Source: Actinomadura sp. 6K520 (GTDB lineage Bacteria > Actinomycetota > Actinomycetes > Streptosporangiales > Streptosporangiaceae). From it: a stretch of DNA of 34,051 bases. The stretch covers positions 1-34,051 of the forward strand of contig NZ_SMLC01000076.1 in assembly GCF_004349245.1 (NCBI RefSeq). Direction: 5' to 3'. The notes under the pieces were generated by a model. It did not search any database and was not told where the DNA came from. It saw nothing but the letters and a program-made list of their open reading frames with translations. Made by a program: the position numbers and the translations under genes. Below, piece after piece: positions 8,401 to 15,257 of this stretch; position 1 is the first letter of the stretch; each line of letters opens with the position of its first letter.

Positions 8401-8635
8401 CGTGGCCGCCCTGGTAGGAGCTGATCGCCACGCCCTGCGCGTCCTCCTCCAGCACGGCGTCGACGACCTCGCGCACCGAGCGGTCGTGCCCCAGGTGCAC
8501 CACCTCGGCGCCCTGGGACTGCAGGATGCGGCGCATGATGTTGATGGCCGCGTCGTGGCCGTCGAACAGCGCCGCAGCCGTCACGAACCGCACCGGGTGC
8601 ACCGGCGTGTGCAGCTCCCCCGTCACCGTCCCCAC
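5408..8635 (-). CDS. icmF: Fused isobutyryl-CoA mutase IcmF (B12 domain-GTPase-mutase)
   Basis: A 1075-aa single-chain mutase that interconverts isobutyryl-CoA and n-butyryl-CoA with adenosylcobalamin, fused to its own G-protein chaperone. Residues about 14-150 form the B12 domain with FDGHDAA (24-30), whose His is the lower cobalt ligand. Residues about 195-400 form a MeaB-like GTPase with P-loop GTGGSGKS (202-209), ETPGIGQGD (295-303) and NKFE (342-345). The rest is the catalytic barrel, with SMTINGPAP, SISGYHIAEAGA, HVQTSGRSLHAQE and NENPLQGSF. This order and length are specific to IcmF rather than methylmalonyl-CoA mutase. The GTG at 8635 has no clear ribosome site; a second GTG at 8626 is an alternative. 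The BtuF-like gene follows after six bases and a MarR gene diverges upstream. Confidence 0.93.
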   Translation of the reverse strand: MGTVTGELHTPVHPVRFVTAAALFDGHDAAINIMRRILQSQGAEVVHLGHDRSVREVVDAVLEEDAQGVAISSYQGGHVEYFEYLSRSLKEAGAEHVRLFGGGGGVIVHEEIARLSGAGVRIFSPEDGQRLGLPGMINELVRDCDVDLAAEPVPVDAVPAGDRRALARTITCLQAGRLPDEDRSALAEAARGRRVPVLGITGTGGSGKSSLTDELVRRFRVDQRDRLRVAVLAVDPTRRRGGGALLGDRIRMNALDGDRVFFRSLATRGARELPDGIEDIVTACKAAGFDLVILETPGIGQGDAAIVPLVDVSLYVMTPEFGAASQLEKIDMLDFADVVAINKFERRGGADALRDVSRQLIRNREAFGRRPEDMPVFGTSAATFDDDGVTALYRHLGGLLGEHGLELADGALPEVTTKVSTGAATIIPPGRVRYLSDIAETVRGYHAATVRQAEAVRRVQRLDEVRAELEDASEVEGLLEKARRDVAPENAALIEEWPAVVEAYSGDEQVVRIRDKELRTVLTRESLSGSRIPRVALPRYTDHGELLRFLRNENLPGRFPFTAGVFPFKRDNEDPARMFAGEGDPFRTNRRFKLLSEGQPATRLSTAFDSVTLYGRDPDERPDVYGKVGTSGVSIATLDDMKALYDGFDLVAPTTSVSMTINGPAPTILAFFLNTAIDQGLDAFYEEHGREPSADEAAAIRARVLSTVRGTVQADILKEDQGQNTCIFSTEFSLRMMGDIQEWFIANNVRNFYSVSISGYHIAEAGANPISQLAFTLANGFTYVESYLARGMDVNDFAPNLSFFFSNGMDPEYSVLGRVARRIWAVAMRDRYGANERSQKLKYHVQTSGRSLHAQEMAFNDIRTTLQALIAIYDNCNSLHTNAYDEAVTTPTAESVRRALAIQLVINREWGLAMNENPLQGSFIIDELTDLVEEAVLAEFDRLSERGGVLGAMETGYQRGRIQDESMLYEQRKHDGSLPIVGVNTFRGPDAADGTPDTIELARATEEEKRAQLDRVRGYQEAHRDEAREAIAALKDAARSRGNVFAVLMDAARVCSLQQITDAFFEVGGQYRRNV

Positions 8636-8679
8636 CCCAAACGTTGGACATCCAATATTTGGAAGTTAAAATAGTTTGC
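8636..8679. promoter_or_regulatory. Divergent icmF/marR promoter-operator, leaderless on the marR side
   Basis: For the rightward gene, TTGGAC (8644-8649), a 17-base spacer and TAAAAT (8667-8672) put transcription start at or next to the ATG at 8680, which implies a leaderless mRNA. The inverted repeat TTGGA-CA-TCCAA (8644-8655) covers the -35, and a second short one, CCAA-TAT-TTGG (8652-8662), sits in the spacer. Only 44 bases separate the two genes, so a MarR dimer here could control both directions. Confidence 0.6.
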
Positions 8680-9210
8680 ATGCGCGAGCCGGTCAAGACC
8701 GCATACGGTGGGGCGGTGCCGCACACCCCCGACCCGATCTCCGAGGCCCACCGCCAGTGGAGCCTGCGGTGGCCCGACCACGCCGACCACATGGCGGCCG
8801 TCACCTCGGTGATGCGGGCGCAGCAGCTCCTGCTGAGCCGGGTCGAGGCCGTCCTCAAACCGTACGCGCTGACGTTCGCGGCCTACGAGGCGCTGCGCCT
8901 GCTCGCCTTCACCCGGACCGGGACGCTCCCCATGGGCAAGATGGGCACCCGCCTCATGGTGCACCCGGCCTCGGTCACCAACGTGATCGGCCGCCTGGAG
9001 CAGCGCGGCCTCGTCGGGCGCGGCCCCTCCCCCGACGACCGCCGCGTCGTCCTGGCCACCATCACCCCGGCCGGGCGCGACCTCGCCGAGGAGGCCACGC
9101 TCGCCCTCAACGAGTCGGGCTTCGGCATCGCCGGCCTGCCCGCCGCGCAGGCCGCGGAGATCACGGCGGCGCTGCGCGCCGTCCGCGTCTCCGCCGGGGA
9201 CCTCGACTGA
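8680..9210 (+). CDS. MarR-family regulator divergent from icmF
   Basis: A 176-aa winged-helix protein. The recognition region is about 94-111 (HPASVTNVIGRLEQRGL) and the wing carries DDRRVV (119-124), typical of MarR. The frame is open further upstream, but the ATG at 8680 is chosen because a good -10 (TAAAAT) ends seven bases before it. A GTG at 8716 after GGTGGGG is the alternative. Divergent orientation from icmF with inverted repeats between them suggests it represses icmF and itself. The effector could be an acyl-CoA or a short-chain acid, which is inferred from the neighbour only. Confidence 0.85.
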   Translation: MREPVKTAYGGAVPHTPDPISEAHRQWSLRWPDHADHMAAVTSVMRAQQLLLSRVEAVLKPYALTFAAYEALRLLAFTRTGTLPMGKMGTRLMVHPASVTNVIGRLEQRGLVGRGPSPDDRRVVLATITPAGRDLAEEATLALNESGFGIAGLPAAQAAEITAALRAVRVSAGDLD

Positions 9211-9275
9211 CCCTGCCGGGGCGCGGACCCGCGGCACGGGCCGGACCGGCCACGGATGCCCGTGATGGCATCCCT

Positions 9276-9310
9276 TATGCTGCGGACACATCCGTTGTGT
9301 CGCAAGGAGG
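9276..9310 (+). promoter_or_regulatory. Promoter, inverted repeat and ribosome site of the kynurenine operon
   Basis: A -10-like TATGCT (9276-9281) is followed at the expected start of transcription by a perfect inverted repeat, GACACA-N5-TGTGTC (9285-9290 and 9296-9301). AAGGAGG follows at 9304-9310. The repeat could be a repressor site or a short 5' hairpin just ahead of the ribosome site. No convincing -35 was found. Confidence 0.5.
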
Positions 9311-9314
9311 CGTG

Positions 9315-10130
9315 ATGGCGGATTCGCCGACGATGACGTACGGCGGCTACCTGAAGCTCGACGATCTCCTGGCCTGCCAGGAGCCGAAGACCCGGGCCCA
9401 CGACGAGCTGCTCTTCGTGATCATCCACCAGGTCTACGAGCTGTGGTTCAAGCAGATCCTCCACGAGGCGGACCTGCTGCAGCGCAGGCTGGAGGACGGC
9501 AACAGCGCCGGGTCGCTGCACACCGCCCGCCGGATCGCCAAGATCCTCAAGACGGTCGTCGGGCAGCTGGACGTGCTGGAGACGATGACGCCCCGGCAGT
9601 TCGCCGCGTTCCGCGACGTCCTCGGGTCCTCCAGCGGGTTCCAGAGCGAGCAGTTCCGCGAGATCGAGGCCGTCCTCGGGCGGCGCGGCTTCCCCGCCTC
9701 GGACCTGCGCGGCGACGAGCGGCTCCAGGCCGCGGTGGCGCGCCGGTCCATGTTCGACTCCCTGCTGCGCTACCTGGACGGCCACGGCTTCCCCATCCCG
9801 CGCGAGGCCCTCGACCGCGACACGTCCCGGCCGTGGGAGCCCGACCCCGGCGTCCAGGAGGCGCTCCTCGCCGTCTACGCCGACGAGTCCGGGCCCGCCG
9901 CCGAGGTCTGCGAGGCGCTGGTGGACGTGGACGAGGGGGTCCAGGAATGGCGGTACCGGCACCTGAAGATGGTCGAGCGGACGATCGGCGCGAAGATCGG
10001 CACCGGTGGGTCGGCCGGCGCCGACTACCTGCGCCGCACGCTGTTCACCCCCGCCTTCCCCGACCTGTGGGAGGTCCGCTCGCAGACCGAGGCGCCGGGC
10101 CGCGAGGAGGTCCCCGCCGATGGCGGGTGA
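9315..10130 (+). CDS. kynA: Tryptophan 2,3-dioxygenase
   Basis: A 271-aa haem dioxygenase that opens the indole ring of tryptophan to give N-formylkynurenine, the first step of the kynurenine pathway. Clear family motifs are YGGYLKLDDLLACQ (9-22), HDELLFVIIHQVYELWFKQI (29-48) with the substrate-contacting His38, and SGFQSEQFREIE (107-118). WRYRHLKMVERTIG (212-225) contains the haem ligand His216, and GTGGSAG (229-235) follows. The start at 9315 is fixed by AAGGAGG just upstream. An open frame extends back to 8676 but only overlaps the MarR gene in another phase. The monooxygenase gene overlaps its end by 11 bases, so the two are translationally coupled. Confidence 0.95.
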   Translation: MADSPTMTYGGYLKLDDLLACQEPKTRAHDELLFVIIHQVYELWFKQILHEADLLQRRLEDGNSAGSLHTARRIAKILKTVVGQLDVLETMTPRQFAAFRDVLGSSSGFQSEQFREIEAVLGRRGFPASDLRGDERLQAAVARRSMFDSLLRYLDGHGFPIPREALDRDTSRPWEPDPGVQEALLAVYADESGPAAEVCEALVDVDEGVQEWRYRHLKMVERTIGAKIGTGGSAGADYLRRTLFTPAFPDLWEVRSQTEAPGREEVPADGG

Positions 10131-11430
10131 CGGCGGCGAGCGGGTCGCGATCATCGGCGCGGGCCTCGCGGGCTGCCTGCTGGCGGTGCTGCTGGGCCGG
10201 CGCGGCGTCCCGGTGACGGTGTACGAGCGGCGTCCCGACCCGCGGGTCTCCGGCGCCGAACGGGGGCGGTCGATCAACCTGGCGATCTCCGCCCGCGGCC
10301 TGGCCGCGCTCCAGGAGGTCGGCCTGCGGGACCGGTGCCTCAAGCTGGCCCTGCCGATGCACGGGCGGATGGTGCACCCGCCCGACGGGGCGACGAACTT
10401 CCAGCCCTACAGCGCGGACGGCGAGCGCGCCATCAACTCCGTCGGCCGCGCCGACCTCAACCGGTCGCTGCTCGACACCGCCGACGCCACGCCCGGCGTC
10501 ACGCTCAGGTTCTCCTCGCGCGTCACCGGCGTGGACATCGACGCCGGCACGGTCCTCTTCCAGGACGCCCCGGCCGAACCCGCCGACGTCATCCTGGCCG
10601 GGGACGGCGCGTACAGCGCGGTCCGCGGGTCCCTCTGCCTGGACGTCGACACCGATTTCCTGGAGCACGGCTACAAGGAGCTGACGATCCCGCCCAAGGG
10701 CGGCGAGTTCGCGCTCGACCCCGACGCGCTGCACATCTGGCCGCGCGGCACCGCGATGATGATCGCGCTGCCGAACCTCGACCGGTCGTTCACCTGCACG
10801 CTGTTCTGGCCGAAGGACGACTTCGCCGCGCTCGACACGCCGGAGAAGGTCACCGCGTACTTCGAGCGCCACTATCCCGACGCCGCGGGCCTCATGCCGG
10901 GCCTGGCGGACGACTACGCGCACAACCCGGTCGGGTCGCTGGTGACCGTCCGGTCCTGGCCGTGGACGCGGCGGGGCCGCGGCGCCGTCGTCGCGCTGCT
11001 GGGCGACGCCGCCCACGCGATCGTCCCGTTCTACGGGCAGGGCGCCAACTGCGCGTTCGAGGACTGCATCGAGATCGACCGGTGCCTCGCCGAGACCGGT
11101 GGCGACTGGGCGCGGGCGCTGGCGCGCTACCAGGAGCGGCGCAAGGCCAACACCGACGCGATCGCCGAGATGGCGCTGGACAACTTCGTCGAGATGCGCG
11201 ACCGCGTGGCGTCCCCGGTGTACCGGGCGAAGCAGGCCGCGACGCACGCGCTGGAGCGCCGCCTGGCCGGTCGCTACGTGTCCCGCTACGAGCTGGTCTC
11301 GTTCTCGACGATCCCGTACGCGCGGATCCCGGCGCGGCTCAGGCGCCAGAACCTCGTCCTCGCCGGGGCCGCGGCGGTCGCCGCGGCGGTGCTGGCGCTG
11401 GCCGCCCGCCTGTTCCGCCGCCGGCGCTGA
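10120..11430 (+). CDS. kmo: Kynurenine 3-monooxygenase
   Basis: A 436-aa FAD monooxygenase that hydroxylates L-kynurenine to 3-hydroxykynurenine using NADPH and oxygen. The N-terminus has the dinucleotide motif IIGAGLAGCL (11-20) and ERGRSINLAIS. The FAD-ribityl motif reads GDAAHAIVPFYGQGANCAFE, matching the kynurenine-monooxygenase signature. The last 40 residues include a hydrophobic helix and an Arg-rich end (RRRR), consistent with the C-terminal membrane anchor of the family. The ATG at 10120 follows GAGGAGG by nine bases and overlaps the dioxygenase gene. No kynureninase or formamidase gene is present, so the product may feed a pathway encoded elsewhere. Confidence 0.92.
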   Translation: MAGDGGERVAIIGAGLAGCLLAVLLGRRGVPVTVYERRPDPRVSGAERGRSINLAISARGLAALQEVGLRDRCLKLALPMHGRMVHPPDGATNFQPYSADGERAINSVGRADLNRSLLDTADATPGVTLRFSSRVTGVDIDAGTVLFQDAPAEPADVILAGDGAYSAVRGSLCLDVDTDFLEHGYKELTIPPKGGEFALDPDALHIWPRGTAMMIALPNLDRSFTCTLFWPKDDFAALDTPEKVTAYFERHYPDAAGLMPGLADDYAHNPVGSLVTVRSWPWTRRGRGAVVALLGDAAHAIVPFYGQGANCAFEDCIEIDRCLAETGGDWARALARYQERRKANTDAIAEMALDNFVEMRDRVASPVYRAKQAATHALERRLAGRYVSRYELVSFSTIPYARIPARLRRQNLVLAGAAAVAAAVLALAARLFRRRR

Positions 11431-11446
11431 CCCGGGTCAGCGCCGG
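11421..11446. terminator. 26-base perfect palindrome shared by two convergent genes
   Basis: Bases 11421-11433 (CCGGCGCTGACCC) are the exact reverse complement of 11434-11446. The palindrome contains the TGA of the monooxygenase (11428-11430) and the TGA of the opposing exporter (11437-11439), so the two coding ends mirror each other. It probably works as a bidirectional terminator, although there is no loop and no T-tract. Confidence 0.55.
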
Positions 11447-12864
11447 GCGGCGCGCCGGTCGGCGACCAGGTCGGCGACGGCCGCCGCCAGGGCCGCGGAC
11501 ACGAGCACCAGGATGACGGCCAGCCCCCGCCGGAACGCGGCCGCCCAGTCCCCGCCCGTCCCGGCGAGGGCGGCGAAGAACACGTAGCCGACGGCGGCGA
11601 TGCCGACCGCCGTGCCGACGCGCTGGCCGGTCTGCAGCACGCCCGCCGCGCTGCCGCCCTCGGTGTAGTGCACCTCCGACAGCGTGATCGTCTGGTTGGG
11701 TGCGATGACGAGGCCGCTGCCGAGGCCCGCCACCAGCAGCGGCGCCGCGATCGCCCACGCCACGCCGCTTCCGGGGTTCAGCTCGACCGCCACCCACGCC
11801 GCGCAGAGGCCCGCCAGCACCAGGGCGAGGCCGCCGGCGACGAGCGCGCGCCCGAACCGCGCGACGAGCCGTCCCCCGGCGAGCGACCCGAACCCCGATC
11901 CCACCGCGAACGGGGTCATCGCGAAGCCCGCGCCGAGCGCGCTGTAGCCCAGCCCGCTCTGCAGGTAGAGGGTGAGGATGAAGAAGATCGCGGTGAACCC
12001 CGCGAAGTACAGCAGCGCGATCGTCGAGCCCAGCGCGTACGAGCGGAGCCGGAACAGCGCGAGGTCGACCATCGGCGTCCGGGCCCGGCGCTCCCACGCG
12101 GCGAAGGCGGCGATCAGCACCGCGCCCGCGAGGACCAGGAGCCACTTCAGGTCGCCCCGCCACTGCTGCTCCTGGACGAGCGGCAGCAGCAGGCACACGA
12201 CGCCCGCGCCGAGCAGCAGCACCCCGAACGGGTCGAGGCCCTGCCGCTCCCCAAGGACGGGGGCGGGCAGCAGCCGCCAGGCCAGCACCAGCGCCACCAC
12301 GCCGACCGGGACGTTGACGTAGAACACCCAGCGCCAGCCCTCCTCGGGACCGGCGAGGGAGATCAGCCCGCCGCCGAGCATCGGGCCGACGGCGGTCGCG
12401 ATCCCGATGACGGCGCCGAGCGCGCCGAACGCCCGCCCCCGGTCGGTCCCGCGGAACAGCTGCTGGATGAGGCCCGCGACCTGCGGGTTGATGATGCCGC
12501 CCGCCACGCCCTGCACGAGCCGGGCCAGGACGAGCATCAGGACCGACTGCGCGATCCCGGCCAGGGCGCTCGCCGCCGTGAACAGGGCGAGGCCGGACAT
12601 GAACACGGCGCGGCGGCTGCGGGCGTCGCCGAGCCGCCCGGCGGGCACCAGGACGAGGCCGAACGTCAGCGCGTACCCCGACAGGATCCACTGCAGCCCC
12701 GCCTCGGACGCCCGCAGCCCCTCGCGGATCGAGGGCAGCGCCACGTTGACGATGCTGACGTCGAGCAGCGTCATGAACGCCGCGACGAGGCAGACGGAGA
12801 GCGCCTGCCAGCGGCGCCGCCGGTCCCAGTCCCGGCCGGAGGTGTCGATGGCCTCGCTCGGCAC
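11437..12864 (-). CDS. MFS drug exporter, DHA2 (14-helix) family
   Basis: A 475-aa polytopic membrane protein with about 14 hydrophobic segments. The first helix carries LDVSIVNVALPSI, the signature of the EmrB/QacA-type DHA2 proton antiporters. Motif A is GRLGDARSRR and the motif C region is GAVIGIATAVGPMLGG. The GTG start at 12864 is preceded by AGGAC at suitable spacing. It ends six bases from the kynurenine monooxygenase on the opposite strand. The substrate is unknown, and proximity to the kynurenine genes does not show co-regulation because the genes converge. Confidence 0.88.
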   Translation of the reverse strand: MPSEAIDTSGRDWDRRRRWQALSVCLVAAFMTLLDVSIVNVALPSIREGLRASEAGLQWILSGYALTFGLVLVPAGRLGDARSRRAVFMSGLALFTAASALAGIAQSVLMLVLARLVQGVAGGIINPQVAGLIQQLFRGTDRGRAFGALGAVIGIATAVGPMLGGGLISLAGPEEGWRWVFYVNVPVGVVALVLAWRLLPAPVLGERQGLDPFGVLLLGAGVVCLLLPLVQEQQWRGDLKWLLVLAGAVLIAAFAAWERRARTPMVDLALFRLRSYALGSTIALLYFAGFTAIFFILTLYLQSGLGYSALGAGFAMTPFAVGSGFGSLAGGRLVARFGRALVAGGLALVLAGLCAAWVAVELNPGSGVAWAIAAPLLVAGLGSGLVIAPNQTITLSEVHYTEGGSAAGVLQTGQRVGTAVGIAAVGYVFFAALAGTGGDWAAAFRRGLAVILVLVSAALAAAVADLVADRRAARR

Positions 12865-12946
12865 TGCAGCGTCCTAACCGTGACGTCGATGGATGAAACA
12901 CGGGCCGGGGGACCTCCGGCGCGGCCCGCTGTGCCACAGTTGGCCG

Positions 12947-13189
12947 ATGACCGACTCCGCTCCGGGAACCGGCCCCGACGAACTGCTGTGCTCCGCCAGG
13001 GGCTGCCGCGCCGACGCCGTGTGGGCGCTGCGCTGGAACAACCCGAAGATCCACACCCCGGACCGGCGGAAGATCTGGCTCGCCTGCGACGAGCACCGCG
13101 AGAGCCTGTCGGCGTTCCTGTCCCGCCGCGACTTCCTGAAGGACGTCGTGCCCGTCGCCGACCGGGAGGCGCCCCCGGCCGGCGGCTAG
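12947..13189 (+). CDS. Small Cys/His protein, possible zinc site
   Basis: An 80-aa protein with C15-x4-C20 and C47-x2-H50 (LLCSARGC and LACDEH) around a Trp-rich core, ALRWNNPKIHTPDRRKIW. This pattern is widespread in actinomycetes and is sometimes labelled acetone carboxylase in databases, which its size contradicts. A single zinc held by the four residues is plausible from spacing but unproven. The ATG at 12947 is chosen because the conserved part begins soon after. A longer frame from 12893 adds low-quality sequence. It diverges from the exporter gene and no function is known. Confidence 0.7.
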   Translation: MTDSAPGTGPDELLCSARGCRADAVWALRWNNPKIHTPDRRKIWLACDEHRESLSAFLSRRDFLKDVVPVADREAPPAGG

Positions 13190-13204
13190 CGGCCCCTGGC
13201 GGGC

Positions 13205-13507
13205 TCAGGCGTCGTCGAGGACCGCCTCCCCCGCCGGGCCGCGTTCCTGGCGGGGGACCTCCGCCTTCTCCGCGGCCCCGGCGTTCCAGTTCTCGGCCAT
13301 CTCCGTCAGCCGTGCGGCCGCGTCCCGCGCGGGCACGCCCCGCCCGACCGCGAGTCCCAGCAGGTACGCCGTCAGCGGCGCGCCGGGCCGCGCGACCCCG
13401 TGGGCGACGTCGCGGGCCAGGTCCAGCACCAGGTCGCGGTCGATCTCACAGCGTTCCAGGCCCAGTTCACCGCAGACAGCGTTGATCCATTCCTCAAGCA
13501 CCGACAT
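13205..13507 (-). CDS. DUF6457 protein of the molybdenum cofactor operon
   Basis: A 100-aa, mostly helical protein beginning MSVLEEWINAVCGELGL. It matches the DUF6457 type found next to, or fused with, MobA in actinobacteria. The conserved part ends near residue 76 (AENW) and a charged tail follows. The ATG at 13507 has a GAGGGGGA ribosome site. It lies 48 bases downstream of mobA on the same strand. Its role is unknown; an accessory function in molybdopterin guanine dinucleotide synthesis is inferred from linkage. Confidence 0.75.
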   Translation of the reverse strand: MSVLEEWINAVCGELGLERCEIDRDLVLDLARDVAHGVARPGAPLTAYLLGLAVGRGVPARDAAARLTEMAENWNAGAAEKAEVPRQERGPAGEAVLDDA

Positions 13508-13555
13508 GGGTCCCCCTCACGGATGGTCTCGGCGAACCTGCCCACTCTCACACGA

Positions 13556-14125
13556 TCAAAGCAGGCGCTCCGCGGCGGCCAGGTCCGCGGGGGTGTCGCA
13601 GTCGAACCAGGCGGGGCGCGTCCCCGCGGGCAGCGCGACCGCGGCGGGGCCGAGGGGGCCGAGCAGCCCGCGCAGCGACGCGCCCGGGTAGGCGCCGAGG
13701 GCCGTCCGCAGGGCCGCGGCGCGCCAGCAGCCGGCGAGCCACTGCTCGCGGCCCTCCTCGTCGACCAGCACGGCCCCCGGCCGCTCGCCCATCGCGTCCA
13801 GCAGCCGGGTCAGGTGCGCCGGGCGCAGGAACGGCATGTCGGCGGCCAGCAGCGCCAGCCGCGGGGCGCGCACCTCGGCCAGCCCGGCGCTCAGCGCGGG
13901 GACCGGCCCGGCGCCCGGCGGGTCTTCGCGGACGAGCACGGCCCCGGGCAGCACGTCCCGCGGCGGGCCCACCACGATCAGCCGGGACGCCCCGGCCGCG
14001 GCCGCGGCCGTCCACTCGATCAGGGCGCGGCCGCCGACCGGCGCGGCGGGCTTGTCGGCGCCGAACCGGCGGGCGCGCCCGCCGGCCAGCACGACGGCGT
14101 CGAACGGCCCGGTGCCCGGGCCCAT
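13556..14125 (-). CDS. mobA: Molybdenum cofactor guanylyltransferase
   Basis: A 189-aa nucleotidyltransferase that attaches GMP to molybdopterin, making the guanine dinucleotide cofactor used by formate dehydrogenases and related enzymes. The N-terminus has VVLAGGRARRFGADKP (11-26), the NTP-binding signature with Lys25, and AADMPF (94-99) carries the metal-binding Asp96. The ATG shares one base with the TGA stop of moaA (TGATG), so translation is coupled. Length and motifs fit MobA. A related nucleotidyltransferase such as MocA is a weaker alternative, but the operon supports MobA. Confidence 0.85.
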   Translation of the reverse strand: MGPGTGPFDAVVLAGGRARRFGADKPAAPVGGRALIEWTAAAAAGASRLIVVGPPRDVLPGAVLVREDPPGAGPVPALSAGLAEVRAPRLALLAADMPFLRPAHLTRLLDAMGERPGAVLVDEEGREQWLAGCWRAAALRTALGAYPGASLRGLLGPLGPAAVALPAGTRPAWFDCDTPADLAAAERLL

Positions 14126-15114
14126 CAGCCGCCGATCGCCGACATGGGCCGCGCCGGCTGCAGGAACGACGGGTCGTCGATGCCGTGCCCGGCCCGCTTG
14201 GCCCAGACCGCCTTGCGCCAGCGGTCGGCGAGTTCGGTGTCGGTGGCGCCGTTCCGCAGCGCGTCGCGCAGGTTGGACTCCTCGGTGGCGAACAGGCAGT
14301 TGCGGACCTGGCCGTCGGCGGTGAGCCGCACCCGGTCGCACGCGCCGCAGAACGGCCGCGTCACCGAGCCGATCACGCCCACCGTCGCGGGGCCGCCGCC
14401 CACCGTGAACGACTCGGCGGGCGCGCTGCCGCGGTCGTGCTCGGCGTCCGGGGCCAGGTCGAACTCCGCCGACAGCCGCGCCAGGATCTCGTCCGCGGTG
14501 ATCATGTGCTCGCGGGTCCAGCCGTGCTGGGCGTCCAGCGGCATCTGCTCGATGAACCGCAGCCGGTAGCCGCGGTCGAGGCAGTACCGCAGCAGCGCGG
14601 CGGCCTCGTGGTCGTTGACGCCCCGCATCAGCACGGCGTTGATCTTGACCGGTTCCAGGCCGGCGGCCTGCGCGGCGGCGAGGCCCTTGAGGACGTCGTC
14701 CAGGCGGTCGCGGTGCGCCAGCCGCTTGAACGTGGCGCGGTCGAGGGTGTCGAGGGAGACGTTGACGCGGTCGAGCCCCGCCTCCGCCAGCGGTGCGGCG
14801 AGCCGGTCCAGCCCGATCCCATTGGTGGTCAGCGAGACCTGGGGCCGGGGGGCGAGCTCCGCCGTCCGGCGCACGATGTCCGGCAGGCCGCGCCGCAGCA
14901 GCGGCTCGCCTCCGGTGTAGCGGACCTCGGTGACGCCGAGGTCCCGGACGGCCAGCCCCACGAGCCTCATCACCTCGTCGTCGGTGAGCAGTTCCGGCTT
15001 CGGGAGCCAGTCGAGGCCCTCGGGGGGCATGCAGTACGAGCAGCGGAGATTGCAGCGGTCGGTGAGGGAGACCCGCAGGTCCGTCGCGGTTCGGCCGAAG
15101 GTGTCGACCAGCAC
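14125..15114 (-). CDS. moaA: GTP 3',8-cyclase MoaA
   Basis: A 329-aa radical SAM enzyme that converts GTP to 3',8-cyclo-7,8-dihydro-GTP, the first step of molybdenum cofactor synthesis. The N-terminal cluster is C21-x3-C25-x2-C28 in TDRCNLRCSYC. The second cluster lies in CGACDRVRLTADGQVRNC. The protein ends in Gly-Gly, a conserved feature of MoaA. The GTG at 15114 is preferred over an upstream start at 15177 because AGGAAAGGGG precedes it and it gives the usual length. A TAGGGT -10-like element lies at 15183-15188 on this strand. It leads the operon moaA-mobA-DUF6457. Confidence 0.95.
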   Translation of the reverse strand: MLVDTFGRTATDLRVSLTDRCNLRCSYCMPPEGLDWLPKPELLTDDEVMRLVGLAVRDLGVTEVRYTGGEPLLRRGLPDIVRRTAELAPRPQVSLTTNGIGLDRLAAPLAEAGLDRVNVSLDTLDRATFKRLAHRDRLDDVLKGLAAAQAAGLEPVKINAVLMRGVNDHEAAALLRYCLDRGYRLRFIEQMPLDAQHGWTREHMITADEILARLSAEFDLAPDAEHDRGSAPAESFTVGGGPATVGVIGSVTRPFCGACDRVRLTADGQVRNCLFATEESNLRDALRNGATDTELADRWRKAVWAKRAGHGIDDPSFLQPARPMSAIGG

Positions 15115-15257
15115 GGGCGCCCCTTTCCTGCTGACCGGCCGTCCGCGGTCGCGGGCGGCCGGGGATTGCGGTCGCACTCTCCACCCTATTCCGGCGGTTG
15201 ACGTTTCGTCGCCTCACGGGGGACGGTTACGTTGCGTCGACCATCGAGGAGGCCAGC

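Noticed and set aside
8644..8679. TTG start for the MarR gene at 8644
   Set aside because: The TTG is part of the -35 element; the promoter geometry supports 8680.
8676..10130. Long open frame that would fuse an Arg/Pro-rich N-terminus to tryptophan dioxygenase
   Set aside because: The first 210 codons are the MarR gene read in another phase, and AAGGAGG with ATG at 9315 gives the normal dioxygenase length.
11437..12864. Exporter as part of the kynurenine operon
   Set aside because: It is transcribed towards the kynurenine genes and separated by a palindrome containing both stops, so co-transcription is excluded.
13556..15217. Apparent 553-residue protein covering mobA and upstream sequence
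   Set aside because: The upstream part overlaps moaA in another phase; the TGATG junction and the LAGG motif fix the mobA start at 14125.
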